From Rhizobium johnstonii 3841 (GTDB taxonomy: Bacteria; Pseudomonadota; Alphaproteobacteria; Rhizobiales; Rhizobiaceae): a stretch of DNA of 64,000 bases. Of the stretch, positions 37,219 through 46,185 are shown in pieces. The stretch is from positions 2,795,501 through 2,859,500 of the forward strand of contig NC_008380.1 in assembly GCF_000009265.1 (NCBI RefSeq), given 5' to 3'. How positions within the stretch are numbered: the first letter of the stretch is position 1; the number at the start of each line of letters is the position of its first letter. The notes below the pieces were generated by a model. It had not been told where the DNA came from. It did no database searches and saw only the letters and a program-made list of their open reading frames with translations. The translations under genes were made by a program, and so were the position numbers.

Positions 37219-37486
37219 TGTTGGGCTAAGCCGCGGGCGCGATTGAGGTTCTATGGGTATTGAATGGCGCGGCTCCAACGAAGGGCGTTGCAGGGGCGGT
37301 ATCGACCTGCGCCGCCGCGGGGTGCACGGGACGAAAGCAGCGCCGATTTCGAACTCGACAAGGGGTAAAGATTGCCATCGTGACCTGGCGCGAGGAACTG
37401 GCAGGCGCGACGGCACGCACCTTCGCGGGACCGACCGGTTTCCGGCGGAACGGTGCGACGGTGACGATGAAAGCGGTGCTCTTCTT

Positions 37487-38683
37487 TCATGACGTATCCC
37501 AGTATCGCGGTGGTCCGCTGACGCCGTCGAAGGTTTCGATGGTGATCATCTGCCCTTGACGACAGGCCGGGCATTGCCTGAGGGAACACCCAGTAAGTTC
37601 CTCGTAGCGGTCTCGGTAGTCCTTCGAGGCTCGGCTCTCTGATGGCTCTGGTACCGGCATGCCGAGCAGGTCGCGACAACGGGCAAGCTTTTGTTCGCGA
37701 TACCGATTGCCAAGGAAACCGTAATAGCGGATCCGATGGAAGCCCTCTGGCAGGACGTGTAACAGAAAGCGGCGGATGAATTCATCGGCGGAGACGGTCA
37801 TGACTTTTTGCCGATCGCCGTGCCGATAATCCTTCCAGCGGAAGCGCACCGCGCCATCCTCGATATCGACGAGGCGGTTGTTGGAGATGGCGACGCGATG
37901 CGTGTAGCGGCCGACGTAATCGAGCACCTGTTCGGGCCCGGCGAAGGGCGGCTTGGCGTAGACCACCCAGTCGGCCTTTCGAAGGGGCGCCACAGTGCGC
38001 CGGAAGGCGTTGCGGTCGCTCAGGGCTCGCAAGTCGGAGAAGAACTGCAGCTTGCCGGCGTCGAAGGCTTTCTGCAGGTGCTCGAGGAACAAGCGGCGGA
38101 ACAGGCGTGAGAGCACCCGGACCGGCAGGAAGAAGCCGCGTTTGCAGGTGATCCATCGCGTGCCGTCCGGCGAGAACCCGCCACCCGGGACGACGCAGTG
38201 CAGATGGGGATGGTGCAGCAGATTTTGCCCCCAGGTGTGCAGCACGGCAAAGAAGCCGATCTCGGCGCCGAGATGCTTGGGGTCGGCGGCGATGGTGCGC
38301 AGCGTCTCGGCGGTGGCGCGGAACAGCAGGCCGTAGACGAGCGCCTTGTTTTGATAGGCGATGGCGGCAATGGCCTCCGGCAGCGTGAAGACGACGTGAA
38401 AGTACTGCGTGTCGAGTAGCTCGGCGCGACGATCCTCCAGCCATTGTGCACGGGCGAGTGATTGGCAGCGGGGACAATGTCTGTCACGGCAGCTGTTGAA
38501 GGCGATGCGCCGGTGGCCGCATTGATCGCACGCTTCGACATGCCCCCCGAGCGCGGCGGTGCGGCACAACTCGATCGCCGTCATGACACGGCGCTGAGCG
38601 GTCGACAGCGATGTGTGCTGGGCACGATAGGCCTCGCCGTAGCGACGGAATATATCCGCCACTTCCGGCCCCGGACGGGCCAT
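37487..38683 (-). CDS. IS91-family Y2 transposase
   Basis: 398 residues. N-terminal zinc finger (ACDQCGHRRIAFNSCRDRHCPRCQ), then HUH motif in LLHHPHLHCVVPGGG and the tyrosine region YVGRYTHRVAISNNRL. These are the marks of rolling-circle IS91 transposases. The C-terminus has a CPACRQG finger. Length is normal and no frameshift is seen, so it may be active. The start is 6 bases after the integrase stop, indicating a shared transcript. Confidence 0.93.
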   Translation of the reverse strand: MARPGPEVADIFRRYGEAYRAQHTSLSTAQRRVMTAIELCRTAALGGHVEACDQCGHRRIAFNSCRDRHCPRCQSLARAQWLEDRRAELLDTQYFHVVFTLPEAIAAIAYQNKALVYGLLFRATAETLRTIAADPKHLGAEIGFFAVLHTWGQNLLHHPHLHCVVPGGGFSPDGTRWITCKRGFFLPVRVLSRLFRRLFLEHLQKAFDAGKLQFFSDLRALSDRNAFRRTVAPLRKADWVVYAKPPFAGPEQVLDYVGRYTHRVAISNNRLVDIEDGAVRFRWKDYRHGDRQKVMTVSADEFIRRFLLHVLPEGFHRIRYYGFLGNRYREQKLARCRDLLGMPVPEPSESRASKDYRDRYEELTGCSLRQCPACRQGQMITIETFDGVSGPPRYWDTS

Positions 38684-38689
38684 CAGCGC

Positions 38690-39568
38690 TCAGAAGTACT
38701 CAGGCTTAGCGGGCGGCAGGGTGGGCGCCGGACGCGGCAAAAGCTCGAAGGGGCTCGACGTGGCGCAGACCTTGTTCGTGGCGATGCGCAGATAATGGGC
38801 GGTGGTCGCGAGGCTGCGGTGACCGAGCAACAATTGAATGGTGCGCACGTCGGCACCGGCTTCCAGGAGGTGGACGGCGAAGGCGTGCCGCAAACTGTGC
38901 GGCGTCACCGGTTTGGACAAGCGGGAGAGGTTGTGCGCTTTCGCGCAAGCTTCCCCCACTGCATCCCTGGTGATCGGCTGGCCGGCTCGATCGCCGGGGA
39001 AGAGCCACGCCTTCGGCCGCCGCATCTTCCAGTAATCGCGCAGGATCTCAAGCAGCTTGGGCGACAGCATCACATAGCGGTCCTTCTGGCCTTTACCCTG
39101 CTCGACACGGACGACCATTCTCTGGCTATCGATGTCCGTGGGCTTCAGCTGCACCGCTTCCGAAATGCGTAGGCCCGCGGCATAGCACGTGGTCAGGATG
39201 GCGTGATGTTTGGGATCGAGCACGCAGCCGAGAAAGTGCTGCACTTCATCCGGACTGAGGATAATCGGTAGCTTCTGTGGCTTCTTGGGAAGCGGGAGGA
39301 CCTCTTCAGGCACCCAGTCTCTCTCGAGCGTCACCTTATAGAGAAAACGCAGCGCCGAAATTGCGGTATGGATCGAGCTTGGCGCCAGCTTCTTCTCGTT
39401 GGCCAGATAGACCTGATAGATCCGGACATCCTCGCGGCCGAGCAAGTCCGGCGACTTGCTGAAGTATCGCGCAAACAGCGACACCTGTTGCAGATATGCG
39501 AGTTGGGTATTGAGCGAAAAATTGCGCACCTGCATGTCCTCGCTCATGCGCTGGCGAAGTGGGGTCAT
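38690..39568 (-). CDS. Tyrosine integrase of the IS91-type element
   Basis: 292 residues from ATG 39568, which has GAGGAG nine bases upstream; longer in-frame starts are excluded. XerC/D-like: arm-binding domain (about 1-90, NFSLNTQLAYLQQVSLFARYF), Arg in AAGLRISEAVQL, HSLRHAFAVHLLEAG, LGHRSLATTAHYLRI with catalytic Tyr. Such integrases accompany many IS91-like transposases as accessory proteins, perhaps resolving circles. First gene of the two-gene element. Confidence 0.9.
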   Translation of the reverse strand: MTPLRQRMSEDMQVRNFSLNTQLAYLQQVSLFARYFSKSPDLLGREDVRIYQVYLANEKKLAPSSIHTAISALRFLYKVTLERDWVPEEVLPLPKKPQKLPIILSPDEVQHFLGCVLDPKHHAILTTCYAAGLRISEAVQLKPTDIDSQRMVVRVEQGKGQKDRYVMLSPKLLEILRDYWKMRRPKAWLFPGDRAGQPITRDAVGEACAKAHNLSRLSKPVTPHSLRHAFAVHLLEAGADVRTIQLLLGHRSLATTAHYLRIATNKVCATSSPFELLPRPAPTLPPAKPEYF

Positions 39569-39696
39569 GATGAGCTCCTCAGTCTGATGGAATGGCTGCA
39601 AACAGCCGTGCCATCCTCGCGCAGTTGGGGCTCCTACTGAATATACCTGACCTCCTTGCCGCTCCGGCGTAGCGGAGCGGGTTAGTCCAAATCCCG

Positions 39697-39716
39697 TTAT
39701 GCCGAATTCGGCATAA
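39697..39716. repeat. 20-bp perfect palindrome, candidate element terminus
   Basis: TTATGCCGAATTCGGCATAA equals its own reverse complement. It lies beyond the integrase promoter region and before bluB. The TTATGCCGA half also occurs in the RIT right inverted repeat, which may be coincidence. Confidence 0.6.
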
Positions 39717-39765
39717 AGGCACAAAGATATCTCGGCATCGCACGGCACCGGCGGAAGACCGTGCC

Positions 39766-40690
<925 letters not shown>

Positions 40691-40839
40691 GGAGCGGCGG
40701 CAAGCCGGCCCCCAATGCCACCGACACGCTGCATGCGATATCGATTTCATGGACAGAGGCGCGTCGCTGCCTTAGAAACAAACCGATCCTGACCGACGCC
40801 CATGACGCCGCACTTTATCTCTTTGCATTTCGGTTGCCC

Positions 40840-42261
40840 GTGCCCCGCCTCACACCCATGATCCTTGCGGTCGCCCTGTTCATGGAACAGATGGATTCGA
40901 CCGTGATCGCCACCAGCCTGCCGGCAATCGCCGCCGATATCGGCACCTCGCCGATCGCGCTGAAGCTTGCCGTCACCAGCTATCTCGTGGCGCTGGCGAT
41001 CTTCATCCCGATCAGCGGCTGGATGTCCGATCGTTTCGGTGCGCGCAACATCTTCCGCATGGCGATCTTCGTTTTCATGATAGGCTCGATCGCTTGCGCC
41101 TTTTCCAACTCGATCACGGCCTTCGTCGTCTCGCGCCTGATCCAGGGCGCCGGCGGCTCGATGATGACCCCGGTCAGCCGCCTGCTGCTGGTCAGGGGAA
41201 CGCCGCGCCACGAACTCGTCGATGCCATGGCCTGGCTTACCATTCCCGCTTTGATCGGCCCGATCATGGGTCCGCCGATCGGCGGTTTCCTCACCACCTA
41301 TCTCACCTGGCACTGGATCTTCTGGATCAACGTCCCGATCGGCGTGCTCGGCATCATCCTCGTCACACGCTTCCTGCCGGCGGTCGAGCCACGCAGTCCG
41401 CGGCCGATGGATTTCCCCGGCTTCTTCCTTTGCGGCATCGGCTTCTCCGGCTTCGTTTTCGGCGTGTCGGTGATCAGCCTGCCGGCCGTGCCCGTCATCT
41501 ACGGTTATGTCACGGTTGCGATCGGCATCCTTGCCGGCCTCCTCTACCTCCTGCATGCTCGCCGCGCGCCCTATCCGCTTCTCGACCCGAAGATGTTCCG
41601 TTACCCGATGTTTCGGGCGGCGATCCTCGGCGCCTCGAATTTTCGCATGGGGCTCGGCGCACTGCCTTTCCTGATGCCATTGATGCTGCAGCTCGGCTTC
41701 GGCCTGACGCCGCTGCAATCGGGCTCGGTCACCTTCGTCAGCGCGCTCGGCTCCATGGGCTCGAAATTCGCCGCCTCGCGCACCTTCAATGCCTTCGGCT
41801 TCCTCACAGTCATATCGATCACCACTTTGCTGGCGGCGATCTTCCTCGGCATCAACGGCCTGTTTACCGCCGAAACGCCGCTGTTCCTGATCATGGCCTG
41901 CCTGCTGATCGGTGGCCTGTTCCGCTCCATGGCTTTTTCGGGCGTCAATGCCATGGCCTTCGGCGATGTCGATGATGCCGACAGCAGCCAGGCAACCGCG
42001 ATCAATGCCGTTGCCCAGCGCATCTCCATGGCGATGGGGGTGGCGATCGCCGGCGGCATCCTCGAAATTTCGAGCAGCTTTCACGACGGCAGGCTGCTGA
42101 TCGCTGATTTCCATATCGCCTTCTTCAGCGTCTCGGCGATTTCGGCGCTGGCCTGCGTCACCTTCCTGCGCCTGCCGCATGATGCCGGCGCGGAACTGAC
42201 GGCACGCGGCCGCAAGCGCCGGCATGCCGAGCCCGAAGAGGCCGTGGCGGAAAATAGCTGA
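40840..42261 (+). CDS. MFS drug transporter, DHA2 (EmrB/QacA) type
   Basis: About 473 residues. The first helix reads LTPMILAVALFMEQMDSTVIATSLPAIAADIG, the DHA2 signature. Motif A is GWMSDRFGARNIF and motif C is in WLTIPALIGPIMGPPIGGFLT. About 13-14 helices are visible. The start is uncertain: GTG 40840 is chosen, ATG 40858 sits at the helix itself, and the open frame reaching 40045 is non-coding because it crosses the riboswitch and bluB. Probably a proton-driven exporter; the substrate is unknown. Divergent from bluB but with its own short leader. Confidence 0.82.
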   Translation: MPRLTPMILAVALFMEQMDSTVIATSLPAIAADIGTSPIALKLAVTSYLVALAIFIPISGWMSDRFGARNIFRMAIFVFMIGSIACAFSNSITAFVVSRLIQGAGGSMMTPVSRLLLVRGTPRHELVDAMAWLTIPALIGPIMGPPIGGFLTTYLTWHWIFWINVPIGVLGIILVTRFLPAVEPRSPRPMDFPGFFLCGIGFSGFVFGVSVISLPAVPVIYGYVTVAIGILAGLLYLLHARRAPYPLLDPKMFRYPMFRAAILGASNFRMGLGALPFLMPLMLQLGFGLTPLQSGSVTFVSALGSMGSKFAASRTFNAFGFLTVISITTLLAAIFLGINGLFTAETPLFLIMACLLIGGLFRSMAFSGVNAMAFGDVDDADSSQATAINAVAQRISMAMGVAIAGGILEISSSFHDGRLLIADFHIAFFSVSAISALACVTFLRLPHDAGAELTARGRKRRHAEPEEAVAENS

Positions 42262-42530
42262 TCTCCCTGGCGCGATGGAAGCACTTTTCCCACAGCGGTT
42301 CGCAAAGCTCGACGCAGGCGCGCCAGAGTGAAATGACCCGCGTGTGCTCCGGCATACCATTCTACTTTATGATTTATTCACATATCAAATACACACTGCG
42401 TTTGCGCGTTTTGGGTTGCAATCCGGACATGGGCATGAGGGCTCGTGATGTGACCGTCAGCGCGGATGCCCGTATTGAGACGCCGGTCGGGAACATGTCC
42501 GACTGAGCCGCAATTCTAGGCCGCCGCGGA

Positions 42531-44405
42531 ATGTTCCAATTTATGAAAACGATGCCTCTGACAGCCAAGCTGGCGGCGATTATCGTTGCCGTCAATCTCT
42601 GCGGCATTTCCGCTTTCGCCACCTATACCTGGATGTACGAAACCCGGGCATTGATCGATGGCGCCAAGGCGAACTGGTCCAAGGATGCGGAGCAGTTTGC
42701 ATCTCTGGCCGCCGGCGGCGTGAAATGGGGGAAGGCGAACGCCGTTCGAGAGGCTTATTCGCTCTACCGCGACGACCCCTCGCTCGATCTTGTGCAGTTT
42801 GCCGCATTCAACGCCGAACCTGCCGCAGTCGATACATGGACACGCGACGGCATCAACGGTTTGCCCACACCGGCAGACCTGGCGAAGAGCCTTAGTGCGA
42901 AGCCGGAAAAAACGACGATTGATGACAGTGGAATATCCGCTGGCGCGGTCACGATCATCGCGCCGCTTCCGCTGGACAAGTCAGGCAAGGCCGCCGGTTA
43001 CATCGTCACGAATTGGTCTGTCGAAAAAATCGCTGCCGAAGTCAGGCAGAAGGTTCTCATTTCGCTGCTCACGCAGTCCGTGATCACCGCCATGGCCGTC
43101 GTTGCCTTCCTTCTCGCCATGCGCAGCCTGGTCGGCCGGCCCATCAGGGTGATCAGCGAACGAATCAGCGCGTTGCAGAAAGGCGATTTGGCCTCTCCTG
43201 TTACCTACAAGGAAAACGGCGACGAGATCGGCTTTCTGGCGCGCGCGTTGGAAGTTTTCCGTCATGAAGCGATCGCGAAGGTCGAAAGAGAGCAGGCCGC
43301 TGCCGAGCAGAGCGCTTCGCTCGACGCCGAACGGGCGCGCAACGCATTGTTCACGGAAGAGGCCAGCAACACCCAGCGGCTGGTCATGACCGCTCTTGCA
43401 AACTCACTGGAAAAGCTTGCCGCAGGCGACTTCTCGATACACCTGGCCGATCTCGGTCCTGAATTCGATAAATTGCGGCAGGATTTCAACAACATGGTCG
43501 AAGCGGTCGCGGCTGCGCTGACAGAGATCAAGACTGCCTCGGTCGCGGTCGAAGGCGGGTCGAGCGAGCTGGCATCCTCCGCCGATCAACTCGCCAGGCG
43601 GACCGAGCAGCAGGCGGCAGCATTGGAACAGACCGCCGCGGCACTGGATGAGGTGACTACCACGGTCAGAACATCGTCGCAGCGAGCCGAAAATGCCGGC
43701 AAGCTGGTCGAGGAAACCAAGCGGAGCGCTCATGTCTCGGCAACGGTGGTGCGTGATGCAATCGGAGCGATGGACCGGATTCAGACCTCGTCGAGTCAGA
43801 TCGGCCGCATCATCGGCGTCATCGACGAAATCGCGTTCCAGACAAACCTACTGGCGCTGAATGCCGGCGTCGAAGCCGCTCGCGCCGGCGAGGCCGGCAA
43901 GGGTTTTGCGGTTGTCGCGCAGGAAGTGCGTGAACTGGCCCAGCGGTCTGCAAATGCGGCAAAGGAAATCAAGAACCTGATCAACGTATCCGGCCAGGAA
44001 GTTGCCGCAGGCGTCGGGCTGGTGAACGAAACCGGCGATGCCCTGCTGAAGATCGAGGAGCAGATCAACCGCATCAGCGACAGTATCGCTTCCATCGTCC
44101 AGTCCTACCGCGAACAGGCGACGGGTCTGCAAGAAATCAACGGCGCGATCAACCAGATGGATCAGGCGACGCAGCAGAACGCGGCAATGGTCGAGGAAAC
44201 GAACGCGGCCTGCCAGGAACTGCTGCAGCAGGGACGCCTTCTGCAGGACTCGGCCGGCAGGTTCGTCGTCGGCGCGTCTTCAGCCAGCCAGCCCAGACCC
44301 ATGCAACCCGCCCGCCAATCTCGTCCCGAGCCCAGAGCCTTCGTGCAGCGGCATGCAGGAAATGCCGCCGTCGCCGCTGCTCCCGGTGCCTGGGAGGAGT
44401 TCTAA
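42531..44405 (+). CDS. Methyl-accepting chemotaxis protein
   Basis: 624 residues. Membrane helix about 10-32, periplasmic sensor domain about 33-175, second helix about 178-203 (ITAMAVVAFLLAMRSLVG), HAMP, then a methylation/signalling helix bundle. The hairpin tip is DEIAFQTNLLALNAGVEAARAGEAGKGFAVVAQEVRELAQRS. The extreme C-terminus ends GAWEEF, matching the xWxxF tether for CheR/CheB. The sensor domain is not one I can name. It is followed after 58 bases by a secreted protein gene, so the two may be one unit. Confidence 0.93.
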   Translation: MFQFMKTMPLTAKLAAIIVAVNLCGISAFATYTWMYETRALIDGAKANWSKDAEQFASLAAGGVKWGKANAVREAYSLYRDDPSLDLVQFAAFNAEPAAVDTWTRDGINGLPTPADLAKSLSAKPEKTTIDDSGISAGAVTIIAPLPLDKSGKAAGYIVTNWSVEKIAAEVRQKVLISLLTQSVITAMAVVAFLLAMRSLVGRPIRVISERISALQKGDLASPVTYKENGDEIGFLARALEVFRHEAIAKVEREQAAAEQSASLDAERARNALFTEEASNTQRLVMTALANSLEKLAAGDFSIHLADLGPEFDKLRQDFNNMVEAVAAALTEIKTASVAVEGGSSELASSADQLARRTEQQAAALEQTAAALDEVTTTVRTSSQRAENAGKLVEETKRSAHVSATVVRDAIGAMDRIQTSSSQIGRIIGVIDEIAFQTNLLALNAGVEAARAGEAGKGFAVVAQEVRELAQRSANAAKEIKNLINVSGQEVAAGVGLVNETGDALLKIEEQINRISDSIASIVQSYREQATGLQEINGAINQMDQATQQNAAMVEETNAACQELLQQGRLLQDSAGRFVVGASSASQPRPMQPARQSRPEPRAFVQRHAGNAAVAAAPGAWEEF

Positions 44406-44463
44406 CGTCATCCTCGTTCGACAAGCTTATGCCGCAGCAACCCATAATCAGGAAGGAAACACT

Positions 44464-45045
44464 ATGAAGAAAATCGTGCCCGCATTTCTTTTGGCCTGCA
44501 CCGCATTTGCCGTGCCCATGGGCGCATCCATGGCACAGGATGCCAAGCTTGCCCCGATCTTCGACTACGTGAAGAGCGACGTAACGCCCTGGCTCAACGA
44601 CCCCGCCATCATCGAGGCTATCAAGGCGCAGGACGCTACGAACGCCAATCTGAGCGAGGCCGATATCGACGCCCTCGACAAGAAGTGGCGCGCCGAAGTC
44701 GATGGCTCCGACCACTCGATGATCGACGGCGTGCTCAACAACGCCCTGTCGAAATTCCTTCAGTCAAAGAAGGAAGCCTCCGGCGGCAAGATCACCGAGA
44801 TCTTCGTCATGGATGCAAAGGGCCTGAATGTCGGCCAAAGCGACGTCACATCCGACTACTGGCAGGGCGACGAGGGCAAGTTCCAGAAGTCCTTCGGAGC
44901 CGGCAAGGACGCCGTCTTCGTCGATGAGATCGAAAAGGATGAGTCGACCCAGACGCTGCAGTCGCAGGCAAGCGTCACGATATCAGACGACAAGGGAACA
45001 CCGATCGGCGCCATCACCGTCGGTGTCAACGTCGACGCCCTGTAA
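44464..45045 (+). CDS. Secreted Cache/PDC-like protein, probable chemoreceptor partner
   Basis: 193 residues. ATG 44464 follows a strong AGGAAGGAA. Signal peptide: KKIVPAFLLACTAFAVPMGASMA with cleavage after MA-Q. The mature part has the look of a single Cache/PDC fold: ITEIFVMDAKGLNVGQSDVTSDYWQGDEGKFQ then VSVTISDDKGTPIGAITVGVNVD-like strands. Similar stretches occur inside receptor sensor domains; here the domain is free in the periplasm. Inference: it binds a ligand and presents it to the chemoreceptor encoded just upstream. Confidence 0.65.
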   Translation: MKKIVPAFLLACTAFAVPMGASMAQDAKLAPIFDYVKSDVTPWLNDPAIIEAIKAQDATNANLSEADIDALDKKWRAEVDGSDHSMIDGVLNNALSKFLQSKKEASGGKITEIFVMDAKGLNVGQSDVTSDYWQGDEGKFQKSFGAGKDAVFVDEIEKDESTQTLQSQASVTISDDKGTPIGAITVGVNVDAL

Positions 45046-45222
45046 TCTCATTAAAGCAGTGCAAATGCATATTGCCCGGTAGCAAGCGCGGGCGAAATGC
45101 ATGGACTACGACTTGGCACGCACGTCGCATGAGTGAGATTGAGTGCGACGTGCTTCGTGCATCCCCCGAGACCATTATCATCCGGGGTACCGCGGCGATG
45201 CCAGTGATAAAGGAAACTCTGC

Positions 45223-45843
45223 TTGCGCCATATCACTTTGTCAGTGCTTCTGAATTTGGCTCTGATAGCCTCCGCCAACGCTGGCGAAAACATTTCCGGC
45301 GTTTGGCGAGACTTGTTTACACGGTGCCGAGTTGCAGTAGAAACGGGCAAAGACTTCGATGCAATGGGATTACGCGACTTGGGAGAAAGCCTGAGGATCG
45401 CAGCGCCGCCGACGATGGCCGGATCTACCAAGGCTATCATGCCCGGCTACGACGTGGCCGAACAGCGTTGGGGAATTCCAGGGGATCGTTTTGTCGTGGT
45501 CGAAACGGAGTATCCACCGCATGGCGGCAAAACAAGACGTTCCTGCAATCTCGAACTTGCTCCACAGGCGAAGCCAATCTCTGCTGACGAAGAGAGTCTC
45601 CTGAGAGCGGCTTTTCTTGCCGAACGCGATAAACTCCTTGATGGACGCTATGAGCACTGGAACCCCGACCCCATATTTTCCACCAATCTTGGTATTCGGC
45701 TGGCAGGGAACAATGTGAATGGCTGCCGTGTAGTCTCTCTCCTGTTCATCGACACCCAATCCAACTTCCCGTCATTTCTTCAAACGGGCTCTGGTGAGCA
45801 AGACGGAACCTGTGGTGGAGCACCACGCCTAATACATCCATAA
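45223..45843 (+). CDS. Hypothetical secreted protein
   Basis: 206 residues from TTG 45223, chosen because AAGGAAA lies about nine bases upstream and a Sec signal (RHITLSVLLNLALIASANA) follows directly. The mature region has four cysteines, a GYDVAEQRWGIPGDRFVVVET stretch and no family I recognise. Codon use is a little less GC-rich than in neighbours. It stands alone; upstream is the chemoreceptor pair, downstream the aroG leader. The role is unknown. Confidence 0.55.
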   Translation: MRHITLSVLLNLALIASANAGENISGVWRDLFTRCRVAVETGKDFDAMGLRDLGESLRIAAPPTMAGSTKAIMPGYDVAEQRWGIPGDRFVVVETEYPPHGGKTRRSCNLELAPQAKPISADEESLLRAAFLAERDKLLDGRYEHWNPDPIFSTNLGIRLAGNNVNGCRVVSLLFIDTQSNFPSFLQTGSGEQDGTCGGAPRLIHP

Positions 45844-45984
45844 AGCGCAAGAGACGGTATGTCGTTTGACCCAAGTTGCGCAGCCGCTCCTCATCTAGTT
45901 CACCGCGCTCTCTGTGGCGCGTTCTCGATTTCATCTCCGTTGCACCTTCCGCAAAAGCACCAGCTTCCAGACAGAAAATTCTGC

Positions 45985-46013
45985 GTGACAACGCGCGGCA
46001 GTGACACTACATA
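45985..46013 (+). promoter_or_regulatory. Sigma-70-type promoter of the aroG leader
   Basis: GTGACA at 45985-45990 and TACATA at 46008-46013 with a 17-base spacer. The predicted start site falls at about 46019-46020, exactly on the leader ATG, so the leader transcript would be leaderless. The rest of the 45846-46019 gap shows nothing else recognisable. Confidence 0.6.
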
Positions 46014-46019
46014 CGCCTC

Positions 46020-46094
46020 ATGTCGATCACATCAATCTACGCCTCGCGATTTTATTGGTACCGCTGCTTACAGCGGATGCGGGTCCATGCGTAA
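46020..46094 (+). CDS. Aromatic leader peptide of the class I DAHP synthase gene
   Basis: A 24-codon reading frame, ATG to TAA, with consecutive Phe-Tyr-Trp-Tyr codons (TTT TAT TGG TAC at 46050-46061) and an earlier Tyr at 46038. Four aromatic codons in a row, directly upstream of the first enzyme of aromatic synthesis, is the hallmark of ribosome-mediated attenuation. No Shine-Dalgarno is visible and the predicted transcription start coincides with the ATG, as in the leaderless trpL of Sinorhizobium. Too short for ordinary gene finders. Confidence 0.78.
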   Translation: MSITSIYASRFYWYRCLQRMRVHA

Positions 46095-46151
46095 CTGAAT
46101 TCGACGCGACGACAACCCGAACAGCCGCTAGTCTACCTGGCGGCTTTTTTG
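46061..46151 (+). promoter_or_regulatory. Attenuator: pause hairpin, antiterminator arm and terminator
   Basis: Hairpin 1 is CCGCTG-CTTA-CAGCGG at 46061-46076, starting at the last base of the second Tyr codon of the aromatic run. Terminator is AGCCGC (46123-46128) with GCGGCT (46140-46145) and then six T. The AGCGG arm of hairpin 1 can instead pair with CCGCT at 46125-46129, which would disrupt the terminator. A ribosome stalled at the aromatic codons would mask the first arm and favour this antiterminator. The stop-to-terminator layout fits the classical trp model. Confidence 0.75.
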
Positions 46152-46185
46152 TTCCGCGCGGGTATGACCAAACAGGAGCCATACC

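Larger units (their letters stand above)
37140..39720. mobile_element. IS91-family element with integrase and Y2 transposase
   Basis: Two genes on the minus strand, a tyrosine integrase then a Y2/HUH transposase, with non-coding ends. Left end: inverted repeat CGTTTTTAGCT (37144-37154) and AGCTAAAAACG (37208-37218) with further pairing inside. Right end: hairpin CCGCTCCG/CGGAGCGG (39659-39680) and a perfect palindrome at 39697-39716. Boundaries are approximate because IS91 elements lack terminal inverted repeats. The 350-base stretch 37137-37486 holds no supported gene and probably includes the replication-origin-like end (oriIS). Confidence 0.75.

Noticed and set aside
40747-42360. 537-codon minus-strand frame opposite the MFS gene
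   Set aside because: Charged, repetitive product; the MFS on the plus strand has clear helices and motifs.
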